Shown here piece by piece: positions 24,253-34,631 of a stretch of DNA of 64,000 bases. The DNA is from Numida meleagris. Its lineage: Eukaryota > Chordata > Aves > Galliformes > Numididae. Under the pieces are notes generated by a model. It saw only the letters and a list, made by a program, of their open reading frames with translations. It ran no database searches and had not been told where the DNA came from. The position numbers and the translations under genes were made by a program. Where the stretch lies: assembly GCF_002078875.1 (NCBI RefSeq), contig NC_034410.1:103725980-103789979 (forward strand). The letters are read 5' to 3'. Within the stretch, counting starts at the first letter, position 1. Each line of letters opens with the position of its first letter.

Positions 24253-24782
24253 TGTCATGGTTTTGTGATTTTCGGTTATTGGTATTCCACATCATAACAT
24301 CATGTAGTGAATGTACCTGGTTCTCAGAAGAGAAGGACTACTACATTCCCCATGGCACTTTGCTCCTCTGTTACCATTTTCCAGCCAGAGGGAAAAGATA
24401 AAAGCTCGCAGTATAAAAACTTGCAGATCATGAGACCTTGTCCCTTTTTCCGCCCGTCTCTCGTCTTGGCAGCACCTCGCTCTCCAGCCGTCTTATCGTC
24501 GGTAGTAGAGTAAGGCCTACCTTGATTTTGGGACATTCTCTCTCTCTGTATTGGATTTATCAGCTTAAATTGTAATTATATTGTATTATAGTGTGTTGTT
24601 TTGCATTCCGATATTTTATTTAGTAAATTAGTTTGTTTCTCCTCAGATTGTTGCCGCTGTTCTTTGCTCTCAGGGCCATCTCCCTACCCTTTTCCCCTTT
24701 ACTCTTTTCCCGGGACGTGGGCCCTTGGGTCCCCCGTCCCCTTCGTCATGGAATCGGGCCTAACGCCCGTAAACCGTTGACA
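24253..24782 (+). mobile_element. Solo LTR of an endogenous retrovirus, copy 1
   Basis: This is a 530-bp LTR with the standard termini TGTCATGG and CGTTGACA, flanked by a perfect 6-bp duplication GTTATG. No internal retroviral sequence remains, so the provirus was reduced to a solo LTR by recombination between its two LTRs. Visible promoter elements are a GATAAAA at about 24397 and a TATAAAA box at 24412-24418, about 160 bp from the 5' end, which suggests a short U3. The last 130 bp are GC-rich, unlike the surroundings. The same family occurs inverted at 25196-25705 and 63912 onward. I cannot name the family with certainty. Confidence 0.92.
24412..24418 (+). promoter_or_regulatory. TATA box in LTR copy 1
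   Basis: TATAAAA lies in the U3 part of the LTR. The inverted copy at 25196-25705 lacks this box because of a 15-bp deletion; see findings. Confidence 0.65.
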
Positions 24783-24788
24783 GTTATG
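24783..24788. repeat. LTR target-site duplication, right copy (GTTATG)
   Basis: It matches 24247-24252 exactly. Mariner sequence resumes right after it. Confidence 0.92.
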
Positions 24789-25190
24789 ACAGCATTGTTG
24801 CTGAAATGCATCCTGCACCACCTCAGTGTGCTCACATCCACTGTTTGGTCTATATAAATATTCAGCAAACCTCAGTGAATGTCAATGTGTGCAATTTTTT
24901 TTCTGTGAGTAGGAATTCAATGACACATCCGTGTCAGACACCATTCTGTCAGACTGCCCCTCTGCTGCCATCTGTCACACAGCAACAACATGTAATGGAA
25001 TATTGGTGGGAAGGTTCAACCTCTACTGCTATATCACCAACATTCACCTCTGACTTTGTGGACCAACACAATAAAATAGGAGGAATCACTTTTGGAGCAG
25101 TCACTGTAATTTCTAAATATCCCTCTTAGAGCTCTAAAAAATCTCAGGAATATTTCATGAGATGTCTTCTGAGATTAAGTTCTCATCTAG

Positions 25191-25195
25191 GCTTG
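25191..25195. repeat. LTR copy 2 target duplication, left (GCTTG)
   Basis: GCTTG sits directly before TGTCAATGG and recurs at 25706-25710. Only five bases match. The base before it is G, while the right side has the LTR's terminal A. Confidence 0.85.
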
Positions 25196-25705
25196 TGTCA
25201 ATGGTTTACGGGTGTTTGGCCCGGTTCCGTGACGAATGGGGCGGGGGACCCACGGACCCACGCCCCGGGAAAGGGAAAAGGGAAAAAGGGTAAGGAGATG
25301 GCCCTGAGAGCAAAAACAGCGGCAACAATCTGAGGAGAAACAAACTAATTTACTAAATAAGATATCGGAATGCAAAACAGCACACTGTAATACAAGATAA
25401 TTACAATTTAAGCTAATAAATCCAATACAATGAGAGAGAATGTCCAAAAATCAAGGTAGGCCTTACTCTAATATCAATGATAAGACGGCTGGGGAGCGAG
25501 ATGCTGCCAGGATGAGAGACGGGCAGAAAGAGAACAAGGTCTTGTGATGTGCGAGATTTTATCTTTCCCTCTGACCGAAAAAAGTAACAGAGGAGCAAAG
25601 TACCCTGGGGAATGTAGTAGCCCTTCTCTTCTGAGCACCAGGTACATACACGACATGGTGTTATGATGTGGAATACCAATAACCGAAAATCATAAAACCA
25701 TGACA
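25196..25705 (-). mobile_element. Solo LTR of the same retrovirus family, copy 2, inverted
   Basis: This is a 510-bp LTR in minus orientation. Read on the minus strand it starts TGTCATGGTTTTATGATTTTC (from 25705) and ends CCATTGACA (25196). It is colinear with copy 1 over its whole length but clearly more diverged than copies 1 and 3 are from each other over their shared end. A 15-bp deletion, between two GCA trinucleotides of the copy 1 sequence, removes the TATAAAA box. A GATAAAA just upstream is kept. No internal retroviral region is present. It is flanked by a 5-bp duplication. Confidence 0.92.
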
Positions 25706-25710
25706 GCTTG
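25706..25710. repeat. LTR copy 2 target duplication, right (GCTTG)
   Basis: It matches 25191-25195. Confidence 0.85.
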
Positions 25711-27154
25711 CTACATCTTTTTGTTCGTATTGTTTTAAACAGGGAAACTTCTCATTTTCTAAATGGACACAGCCTTATGTACATGTGTTCAAATGGAAGC
25801 AAATTAATAAACCACGAAGTTCTAAAATGAATCATGTGACATTTAGCCAGATATAAACACCTCCTCCTCCCCCCAGAAATTTCCCAGTCTAATGCAGGAG
25901 TGATAGTTACAATCACGCTATATGCTGGTTAATTCTGTCACCAGCCAAGGACAGATGACAGTCTGGGCTATGGGCATTTCAAGGGCTCATTTGTACAGAA
26001 AAGGCCTCAGAAGTCATCACCTCTAGTTTGCAGATGAAGGGAGAGCTGGGAGAAACTAAGAAAGTGTCTGCGTTTGAGACTATAAAGCCAGACGTGTCAC
26101 TCCCAGACCACATTTTAAACAGAAACCTTATCATCAGCTTGTTTTTCCTCTTACCACTGGCTGGTGGCATCTGGTTCTCTGCTGACCTGTGATCACGTAG
26201 TATTTATTTCTGTTTCACTCAAGCTTATAGGACCACATAATCTCGTGGTGAACCACAGCCAGAGTGTTTTATGCACACAGCATTCTGATAATCCTCAGCT
26301 TCCTGCCCCTGTTCAAACTCTCATATTCCCTGTTGCTTTTTTTTTAAAGCACTTCTTTCTGAGACAAATGGGCATACTAAATTCATGCACTTTTCCAAAT
26401 AGTGCCATATCCTGCAATCAGACACATTATGGGTCATTCAAGGTGAGCCAGCAAATAGAATTTGCCACAGAGCTGTTTACATATGTATGTATACAGATGA
26501 AAAATACAGAACACAATGTCAAAAAACAAGAAAATGCAATCAAGAATTTATATAGTAGCATTACCATTCAAGTGGAAAAATGACTCTGTAAGACAATGAA
26601 ATCATTCCCGATCTGTCAGTTAAAAGCAAATGCCAATGTAAAAGATTACCACTAATATTTCTTGTAGAAAAGTAGTATCAATAGAAGCAACACTTTTTTT
26701 TTTTGAGTTGCTATTTGTTGGTGTAGAAAAGAACAATGCCTCCATCTTGATTTGCCTTTCTCCTTGAAGGTGCCTTCTTTTTATGAAGAAGCACAGTGTG
26801 AACTGGAATAGCTACAAACACTGGGTTTGAATTCAATTATTTCCTGATTTTTCTTTCAGGGCATGACCTATAATCCTATAACACTTATATGCCTACAAGT
26901 TTAAATTTTCAATGAGAGAAACCATGAGGTCTTCTTTAAGTGTACAGTGCTCTTTGATAATTTTTATGTATGCTTTTCTTACTGAATATCCTATGTGGCA
27001 TCCCTGTATCTTGGTGTTTTGGTGATGTATAAACACAGAATAAACAAAGAAAAAGCCCATGGTTCAATTCATTCTGAATTTATTATTTAAAATTATAGGG
27101 CTAAATGATAGGAAGTGTATCAGTGTAGAAGAGACATAAGTGAGAGTTTTATGT
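25711..27154. other. Unique DNA, no gene seen
   Basis: The 139-codon plus-strand frame at 26164-26583 has no family resemblance and no supported splice or promoter context, so I do not call it a gene. No transposon is recognised. Confidence 0.5.
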
Positions 27155-27226
27155 AGAATCTTAGAATCATAGAATGGCTTGGGTTGGAAAGAACCTCAAG
27201 GGTCATCAAGTTCTGACTTCTCTGCA
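27155..27226 (-). mobile_element. CR1 3' end scrap, minus strand
   Basis: 'agaatcatagaatggcttgg' followed by 'gttggaaagaacctcaaggg' is the complement of a CR1 tail and 3' UTR. Only about 70 bp remain. Confidence 0.85.
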
Positions 27227-27298
27227 TACAGAATAGATAAAGCTTTTGGCAAATAACCACTTGTGCTACTGCTCTCACTGTGTTCATTTTGCTGTACA

Positions 27299-27374
27299 GG
27301 CACACACACATGCACACAGGGGGGACTTTGTATAAGGACATGCATAGGGAGGGACTTTGTATAAGGACATGCAT
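27299..27374. repeat. (CA)n tract and 29-bp-spaced direct repeat
   Basis: A short CA-rich tract (27299-27318) is followed by two exact 24-bp copies starting GGGACTTTGTATAAGG, at 27322-27345 and 27351-27374, 29 bp apart. The second copy abuts the start of the plus-strand CR1. Confidence 0.85.
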
Positions 27375-27760
27375 TGACAGGATGAGGGGGAATGGCTTTA
27401 AACTGGAAGAGAGCAGATTTAGACTAGATATTAGGAAGAAATTCTTTTCTTTACTTTACGCTCATACTGTGAGGGTGGTGAGATGCTGGAACAGGTTGCC
27501 AAGTGAGATTGTGAATGCCCCCTTCCAGGAGACATTCAAGGCCAGGCTGGATGGGGCTTTGAGCAACCTGGTCTAGAGGGAGGTGTCCCTTCATATAGTG
27601 GAGAGGTTGGAAACATATGAACTTAAAGGCCCAGTTCCAGCCCAAACCATTCTATGATTCTATGATTCTATGATTCTATGATTCTATGATTCTATGATTC
27701 TATGATTCTATTATTCTATTATTCTATTATTCTATTATTCTATTATTCTATTATTCTATG
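27374..27760 (+). mobile_element. CR1 LINE 3' end with expanded tail
   Basis: This is a 5'-truncated CR1 starting at the codons for [20 protein letters not shown] (27390 onward). It continues with VRVVRCWNRLPSEIVNAPF and ends ALSNLV at about 27576, then a short 3' UTR. The tail (27649-27760) is 14 perfect octamers: seven ATTCTATG, six ATTCTATT and one final ATTCTATG. Most CR1 copies have only two to four, so the tail expanded after insertion. Confidence 0.96.
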
Positions 27761-27789
27761 GTCCATTAATTCCCCTCTATTCAAAATTA

Positions 27790-28015
27790 ATCATATTTAA
27801 CTAATACATAACTATTCACGATGTGTTAGAAGATATCAAATAATGGAAAATTCACAACTTTCCCAGGTAGTGTATTTCATTGTTTTATCACTTTTTAAAG
27901 TGCTTCATTTCAATTTCAAGTAGATTAGACTTAATTTCCAGAGGCTTCCAGCAACAGCCTTCTCTGAGATGAAAAGCTTGTATTTTAGATTTTTTTCATC
28001 CCTATGAAGAACACA
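27790..28015 (-). mobile_element. Ancient CR1-family relic, minus strand
   Basis: The succession 'ttcccaggtagtgtatttca', 'ttaatttccagaggcttcca' and 'ttctctgagatgaaaagc' follows the complement of the 3' coding and UTR region of old amniote CR1-like LINEs. It lies directly beyond the young CR1 tail. Frames are destroyed. The call rests on remembered family phrases. Confidence 0.45.
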
Positions 28016-31000
28016 TACTATATATACACACATTACTCACTTCACGTATATATATATATTTCTATAAAAACAGATCATCCTCTCACTTGCAGGCATTTTT
28101 TCTCCAGTTTCTGCATTAGTTTTGCTGTTCTTCTAATATTTTTTCATATCTTTTTTCTTTAAACAGTAGGTACCCAAACTGAAGGAACTTCAGTCTTGTC
28201 AATGTCAAATATAGACAAAGTCCCCTATACTGAGACATATTATTCTTTCACAATCCAATAACTGACTTTGAAGCTTTTCTTTTTTTTTTTCTTTTTTGCT
28301 TTCTTTCTATGTTAATGAAAAGGTAATCAGTCTGTATGGAAATAGTGAATTTGTTAGCTGTCATAAGCTCGACTTATAGGAGGCAATAAATATTATGGTT
28401 CACCATTAACCTAAAATAGATGATTTACCTTGTATCTCCTAATAATAAACACTGGGCTAATAAACACTGTCCTGTTAGTCTGCAATATGAGTAGATAACA
28501 TGCCACCATTCTTATGACATTAGGTGTCTTGATACTTACAAAAGCATGGCAACCACGGTAATGCTGTCAGTGCTTCTATAGTGTGTATTTATGGGTGCTC
28601 AGGTTGCCATTAAAGTAAAGGAACATACATAACCACATATGGCTTTTTGAATGAATACATGAATAGATTATTTAAAAGACAAAAAGTTTTGAGGAGTGTT
28701 TCTTTGGAACTATTTCTCTAAGACAAGATCTATTATATCTGTCAGTTATTGTGCTAGTGACAAACCAGGAATGTGTGAAAGGAAATTACTGGCAGGCTTT
28801 GTTCTAACGAAAAAACTTCTCCAGATTTTAGCAATATGCGACAGTTAATTCACATCTTGTCTGGTTTCTGCTGTGTGAGTGTTCGACACACCAGTAATAA
28901 CTTCAAATTTTAAGTGACTGCTCCTAGGGACAAACTTTAATAAGGAACAGGTGTATAACTGTCTCTGTCTCTGCCTGACAGTCAACACTAAGGATTTCAT
29001 CAGCTCGATTTATTTCAGCCTCCCATAGATTGCTTGTGTTGAAGATTCTTTGTTCTGAACTCCACAATTTTTCTATAATCTTAATTCTCCAGGATAAAGT
29101 AAAAAATCCTAAAAGTATAGCTCCTAGTTCAGAATCTCTGCAATCTTGTTTGCTTGACTACCTGTAGGACCATTTAATGACAGGGTCTGGTGTAGCCAGC
29201 TGTTTTGATTACTTGGAATGAACACCTAGTTGTCATTATTTGACAGTCCACAAATCCATGTGCCATTTGAGAAGTTATTAACAGTGATTTAATATTTATT
29301 TCCAGACCACTGAGAGGAATATTGAACAAGGTTAGGTCTAATATTAATGACTGCAAAACGGTGCTAGCCACATCTCTTTTCAGGAATGGTTCCCCTTTGA
29401 CAACTGCTCTGAGAACAGTCAGGAAGTCAGTGCTTAATCCATTTAACGCATGCTTTATTGGTATTATGCAGGGTTCATTTTCACATTGGAAAATCCATGA
29501 TAAAAAGTCAAATCCCTTACAGAAGCCTTATGTATTTTATACCCATACAGATGCCTTTATTAATTAAGAAAAGAAACATCAGCAAACTGATAAAACTTCA
29601 ATGCCTTGAAGATGGAATATTCCAGAACTATCAGTTTTTAAAATAAGACAGAGTCCTTGTTCAGTGCCAAAACTGTGGGAATTGCATTAATGTCTGGCAT
29701 AGATTTAAAGGAAGCTAATTTTTAATTTTATTTGTGACAGCATTCCATAAGGTATCATTATGACTTATTATTTCCTTCAGTTCATATGAGGAGAAGGTCA
29801 AAGAAAAATCATCATTACCTTGCCCTAGCTACATGTGTTGGTTATGTATGAAAATAGAAGTATGAAAAAATGAAATCAAGACATCAGAAAAAAACCTGAG
29901 AAACATAAGTCTTATCTAATAGTTAGAGACATTACAAGGAAAATCAGACCTTCTCAGTGAAGTCAGATTTTCAGATCTACCTCATTGGGGTTTTTCTGGG
30001 TTGGCTTGCCTTTTTTTTTTTTTTTTTTTTTTGCTTTTTTATTTTTTTCAGAGGTATGATTCAACGAGCATTAAAGATAGTTATTGAGGATTTCTGTTCA
30101 CTTTCTCTAGTCTTTACTGTGTGGCAAATTTGATATCTGGTTAATCATTTATTTACCACCTAAGGAGATACCCTAAAATGATTCATCTTCTGAATCTCTC
30201 TCTTTAATTTACAAGAGGCACATAAGTGATTGAATCCCTTATTATTCACTAATGCAAGGTCTCTGTAAAGAGCTCCGGAGGGCATCTTAAAAAGCAGACA
30301 TGTTATAATTTCATATTTTGTTACAATGCAGGAATAGCTGTCAGGCATAAGCCTGTTGACAAGATGGAGTAAATAGTGACCCTTATATGTTGTCACATAC
30401 TTCCTATGAAAGAACTTATCCAGTTTAGTTAGAAGTTCATCAGCTCAGGTCCACTCAGACCTCCAGATGCAGAAAGAGACTTATAATACATTACTTAAGC
30501 CAAAGAACAAGTAGATTTAAACATAAAATAAGATTAAAAAAATAAACATACTGTACTACAACTGAACATTTTACATCTATGGAGAATAACAACCATGCCA
30601 CTGAATGTTACCAGAGATTTATGCAGGTAAAACATGTGTATTTGCTGTTAGGTAGCATGATAATGACTTTTATTTCCAGAAAACTGAAGATCAAAGAAAG
30701 TTAGTATGGACTGGTAAGCCTAGATTGTGGAACTGTCAGTTGAAAGACATTTTCTGTTCACACCTATTACCACAAAGAGACTGAAAGGGTATCTTGGAAT
30801 TACAGCCTTTGGAAAAGGGAAGTGGATAGTTGATTAGCATCAGTGCTTTCCCACCTAAAGTCCTTCACGCAATCCTCAGAACACTTGCTGATCTGTTTCT
30901 ATCCAACGATTAGCACTTTAATCAACTAAAAATGGCGAAATACTTCACTACATTTCAGATTCCAGTGTGGGGGCAGAAAATGAGCATTTGAACTGGGAGA

Positions 31001-31871
31001 GAGCAAATGACTGACTACAAGAATAAGTAATTCTTGTGTCAAGGCTTTGACAAGTCGTTTGTTAGAAAACCTATTTTACTGATTGCAGACTACACTTAAC
31101 AGATGTGCCATCCAGGGATGTGTCAACTCCCTTGCAGCATACCAATTAGTGGCAGTCACCGGTGGTAAAAGTAGCTCTTTTAATCTTATTTTAAATAGTG
31201 GCATACAATATAATTTCCTTTGTGGGAATGTCTGAATGCATTTTATCTGCTGAGAAAGAACAACACCATATTTGAACATGCTAGACAAAAACCTGCCAGA
31301 CTCCCTGCTGCTTTTGACTAGCTATCTTTTGCTTTCTGAACGAATTCATACTTTTTAAATCTGATTAATTGCAAGGCACTTTGGGTACCTGCATCCTCCA
31401 TATTCATTCTTTAATATTACTATTAGTTTTAAGTTAATCACATTTTGTCTTGATAGTACTTAAACTGTTTCACTTGGAAGACATATCCTTAAACTTCAGT
31501 CTGTTGACAGAGGCTTTTTCTTATTCTTGATTTTTAATTACATGCATGAAAAACATATTACTAGTTTGCTTTGATCTAGAATTTAGACACCTAATTGCAC
31601 TTTTGTAATCGCTGCCACTATAAAAACCTCTGTACCAATCCTAGCTAGCCCTCTGGGTATGTGTAGTTGCTTAGATTTTGATTATTTTAAATTCCTTGGG
31701 CAGACAATTTATGATAAGTGTCTTGGAAGTGCAATTCTCCAACTCATCTCTGCTACAGAAGAGACAAAGTATTGCACCAGTAACTGCAGTCAAAACTTTA
31801 ATGAGTAGCTCACAAACTTAGTCTGGATAGCAAGTTTTATTCTTCTTGTTTGAGCTGGTGAATACATCGTC
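28016..31871. other. Unique DNA with a poly(T) run
   Basis: It contains TA-rich sequence near 28018-28062 and a 22-nt T run at 30011-30032. I see no gene or transposon otherwise. Confidence 0.5.
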
Positions 31872-31985
31872 CAGTGAGAGAGTATTTCTGTCTTTAGAGA
31901 TTTTCAACACGTGACTGAACAAGGCCCTGAGCAACCTGATCTGATTTGATGTACTCTGAGCAGGAGTTTTCTTGGTTTGATCAAA
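31872..31985 (+). mobile_element. Decayed CR1 3' end scrap
   Basis: 'caaggccctgagcaacctga' (31920-31939) with flanking degraded sequence fits the CR1 ORF2 end and 3' UTR. The rest is heavily mutated and the tail is gone. Confidence 0.5.
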
Positions 31986-32644
31986 CTATATTTTTATTTA
32001 GATCAATTAACTTATCCTAATTTAACCAGAGAAGACAAGCAACTATCATAAAAGATTTTTTGTTTCAAAGAGCTTTCTAAATAGTTGAAACGTTTTTTCC
32101 ACTCATATGGCTCACAGCATGACAGACATGTAATAAATTATTCTCTTTCCTTGGTCTTTGAACACTGTTTACATTTGTATACTGACATTATGCAACTTTC
32201 CTTCAAAGTTTGGAAACTGAACAAAATATTAACAAGTGCTAAGGTCTGTAGCCTTTACTGATCAATCTGCTCCTAAAACTCAACTTTGATGTGTTCTTGG
32301 TCGTACACTCCTCCATTTCTCTCAATTTCTCTTTCACAGAGAATAATTCAGGAACATATATAGCATTACAGATGCAGTTACCCACCACACAGTGGCAATA
32401 CCCAAACATTATTCCATTTTAATTCCTCTCTTTTCCCTTAAAAACTAGTAATGTCATGGAAGCCTCCAAATACTAATACAGATTAAATACACATAATAAA
32501 ATTATGTTCATTAGTTTTGGAGTAAATAGCTGGATTACACCTGCCGTGACCTTGCTGGTAGTAGAAGATGGATAACATAGTAGAAGATGGATACATAATA
32601 TTTGGACACTGATGAAGTTAGTAGTCTTTTTTTTGGCACTGATT
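31986..32644. other. Unique DNA with a small tandem duplication
   Basis: A near-perfect 18-19 bp tandem repeat of GTAGAAGATGGATA(A)CATA lies at about 32560-32596. Nothing else is recognised. Confidence 0.55.
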
Positions 32645-32683
32645 TCACAGAATCTCACAGAATCCCAGAATTGAGGGATTTGA
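32645..32683 (-). mobile_element. CR1 tail scrap, minus strand (left piece)
   Basis: 'cacagaatctcacagaatcc' and the following bases are the complement of a CR1 tail and 3' UTR start. It may belong to the minus-strand piece at 32841-33020, with the plus-strand copy inserted between them. Confidence 0.6.
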
Positions 32684-32699
32684 AAGCATATCTCTTTCT

Positions 32700-32840
32700 C
32701 CTTCTTTGGAGATATTCAAGACCCACTTGGACACCTACCTGTGCAACCTGGTCTAGGGAGCCTGCTTTGGCAGAGGAGTTGAACTTGATGATCTCTAGAG
32801 GTCCCTTCCAGCCCCTACAATTCTTAGATTCTGTGATTCT
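32700..32840 (+). mobile_element. CR1 3' end, plus strand, nested
   Basis: Starting 'ggagatattcaagacccact' and ending 'ttagattctgtgattct', this is a short CR1 3' UTR and tail in plus orientation, flanked on both sides by minus-strand CR1 pieces. Confidence 0.88.
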
Positions 32841-33020
32841 CCAGCCCAACTCTCCATCCCCTCACAGCCCTCTGGTGTGTCAGCCACTCCTTGCAGCTTT
32901 GTATCATCAGCAAACTTGCTGAGAATGCCTTCTGTCCCTTCATCCAGGTCACTGATGAAGATGTTGAACTAGACTGGAATCAGTACTGACCCCTGGGAAC
33001 ACCGCTAACTACAGGCAATT
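32841..33020 (-). mobile_element. CR1 reverse-transcriptase fragment, minus strand
   Basis: The minus strand encodes the core of CR1 reverse transcriptase in degraded form. At 32890-32930 the codons read [11 protein letters not shown] (motif C), and toward 33000 lies the upstream SGVPQGSVL region. It is a rare internal piece without the usual 3' end attached, which suggests an internal deletion or disruption by the plus-strand insertion. Confidence 0.85.
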
Positions 33021-33997
33021 TCCATTTGCAACAGGAAGAAGTTTTATTATTCTTACTTGCAACACTTCTCTGCCTCTGTGGCTGAAAATAAGTTACTGAT
33101 TTCTCCATTTTATTGTGAGCTAAAATGAGATACCCACTCTCTTTTGAATTTCCTGTCAATGGTACTGTTTCTATTACCCTTTGGGAACGTGTGCTGTGGA
33201 TCACTCACAGGTGCAATATTTGAAATGGCTTTATGGGAGGATACCTGTGCTTCATGTAACCTTGCAGATCTGTCATTTTCAGAGACCACTAACAGGTGCT
33301 TAGGAAAGGAAGAAACTTGAATAAAGTAGTATGATATAAACTGGCCAGTGAGAATATACCTTCCTAATACTTGCTTATATTTTTTTGAAGATGTGTCAGA
33401 ATTTGTTAAATGATCTTTTTTTTTCCTTCTCTTTTTTTGATATCTGTACATCACTGTAGGTATCTGGCTTTTATACACTTCTGTGTAAATGTGTGAATCC
33501 TTCTGATCCTGTTTTGAACAGCTTTCAAACAGACTGTCCTGATAGTGCACCTTGCAAAGAATTCAAACATAACTTCATAAACAGTTGGTGTGTACTTATG
33601 TGAAAAAAGCACCCATTTGAAAACTGTACTGATACCTTCTTGGAAACTGTCATGTTTGTTAGTGGAGGAATTTATAGGCTATACCCATACATATCTATAA
33701 AATAAAGCAGGTCACAGCCTGTTCTCTGAATCTGAGAACAAATTGCTTTGATATATACATGGATAAAGTTCTCTTTCCCACAAAACATGAGAGACTTGTG
33801 GAAGTAATCTAAGCTCTCTTCTGTACCCCAAGCTAACCTTGCCATTGCTTGTTAGTGTAGTATTTGGAACTGATCATGGCTGAGACAAGTACTAAGAATA
33901 CCAAGAAATAAACAGTGTTAGCTATCATAGCGCAGCACATGATCTGTCATTGTTTAATTCATTATAAAATAAATAGATAAACCAGGCACACAGATAT
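33021..33997. other. Unique DNA, no gene supported
   Basis: A 146-codon minus-strand frame (33110-33550) with a lysine-rich middle exists. It has no family resemblance and is within chance length for 64 kb of sequence. Confidence 0.5.
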
Positions 33998-34631
33998 ACA
34001 TAGAACAGTTGAGGTTGGAAGACAACTCTGGACATCTAGTCCAACTCTCTGCTCAAGCAGAGCACATGTTGAACATGACTGTGTAAAGGCAGGTTTTGAA
34101 TATCCCCAGAGAAGAAAAATCCACAGTCTCTCCTGGCAGCTTGTTCCAGTGGTTTGTCACCCTTACAGTAAGTAAGTTTTTCCTTATATTCAAATGGAAA
34201 CTGCTGTATTTCAGTTTGGGCCCATTGCCTCATAACTTATGGCTGGGCACTGCTGAAAGCAGTCTGGCCCCATACTATTCACAGCCCCCCTTAAGATATT
34301 CATTTTCTCTTCTCCAGGCACAGCTTTCTCAGCCTTTCCTCATAAGAGAGACTCCATTCCCCTGAGCATCTCTGTGTCCCTACATAGGGCTCTCTCCAAG
34401 TAATTCCATGTCTCTCTCATACTGAGGAGCCCAGAACTGGACACAGTATTCCAGATGTTGCCTCACCAGGGCAGAACAGAAGGGGAGGATCACCTCTCTT
34501 GACCCGCTGGCCACACTCTTTTTAATGCATTCCAAGTTCCCATTAGACTTCTTGGCCACGAGGGCACAGATTGGCTTTTGGCCAACCTGTTGTCCACCAG
34601 GAAACCCAGATCCTTCTCTGCAGAGCTGCAG
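33998..34631 (-). mobile_element. CR1 LINE, minus strand, left arm of head-to-head pair
   Basis: This is the 3' half of a CR1 on the minus strand. The 3' UTR lies near 34000-34050. The ORF2 C-terminus with [20 protein letters not shown] and [17 protein letters not shown] is within 34380-34670. The 5' truncation point, at 34631, touches the 5' truncation point of the plus-strand copy. Octamer tail lost, moderate decay. Confidence 0.94.

Larger units (their letters stand above)
24040..25108 (-). mobile_element. Galluhop-type mariner relic, split by an LTR
   Basis: Two parts (24040-24252 and 24789-25108) together form a mariner of about 533 bp in minus orientation, interrupted by a solo LTR. 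The right end carries the terminal repeat read inward from 25108 (TACAGTGACTGCTCCAAAAG, a decayed copy of the one at 8767) and the 5' leader. The left part encodes the transposase C-terminus in one frame (24051-24242): KGLVHCWRKCKAYGGDS followed by CFVAENLLCQTVLL. The central region with the catalytic acidic residues is deleted, so the copy could only have moved with help from a full-length element. The left terminal repeat is missing or decayed (24000-24050). Confidence 0.88.

Noticed and set aside
24253..25705. The two LTRs as the ends of one provirus
   Set aside because: They are in opposite orientation, each has its own target duplication, and mariner sequence rather than retroviral sequence lies between them.
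26116..26200. Minus-strand short exon ending at a GTAAGA near 26147
   Set aside because: Only about 37 nt with a poor pyrimidine tract.
26164..26583. 139-codon plus-strand open frame as a gene
   Set aside because: No family resemblance and no supported start or splice context. A few frames of about this length are expected by chance on six frames of a 64-kb window.
27649..27760. Octamer array as a CRISPR or a free-standing satellite
   Set aside because: It is the 3' tail of a CR1 element. The units are contiguous with no spacers.
33110..33550. 146-codon minus-strand open frame as a gene
   Set aside because: Low-complexity lysine-rich middle, no resemblance, and within chance length.
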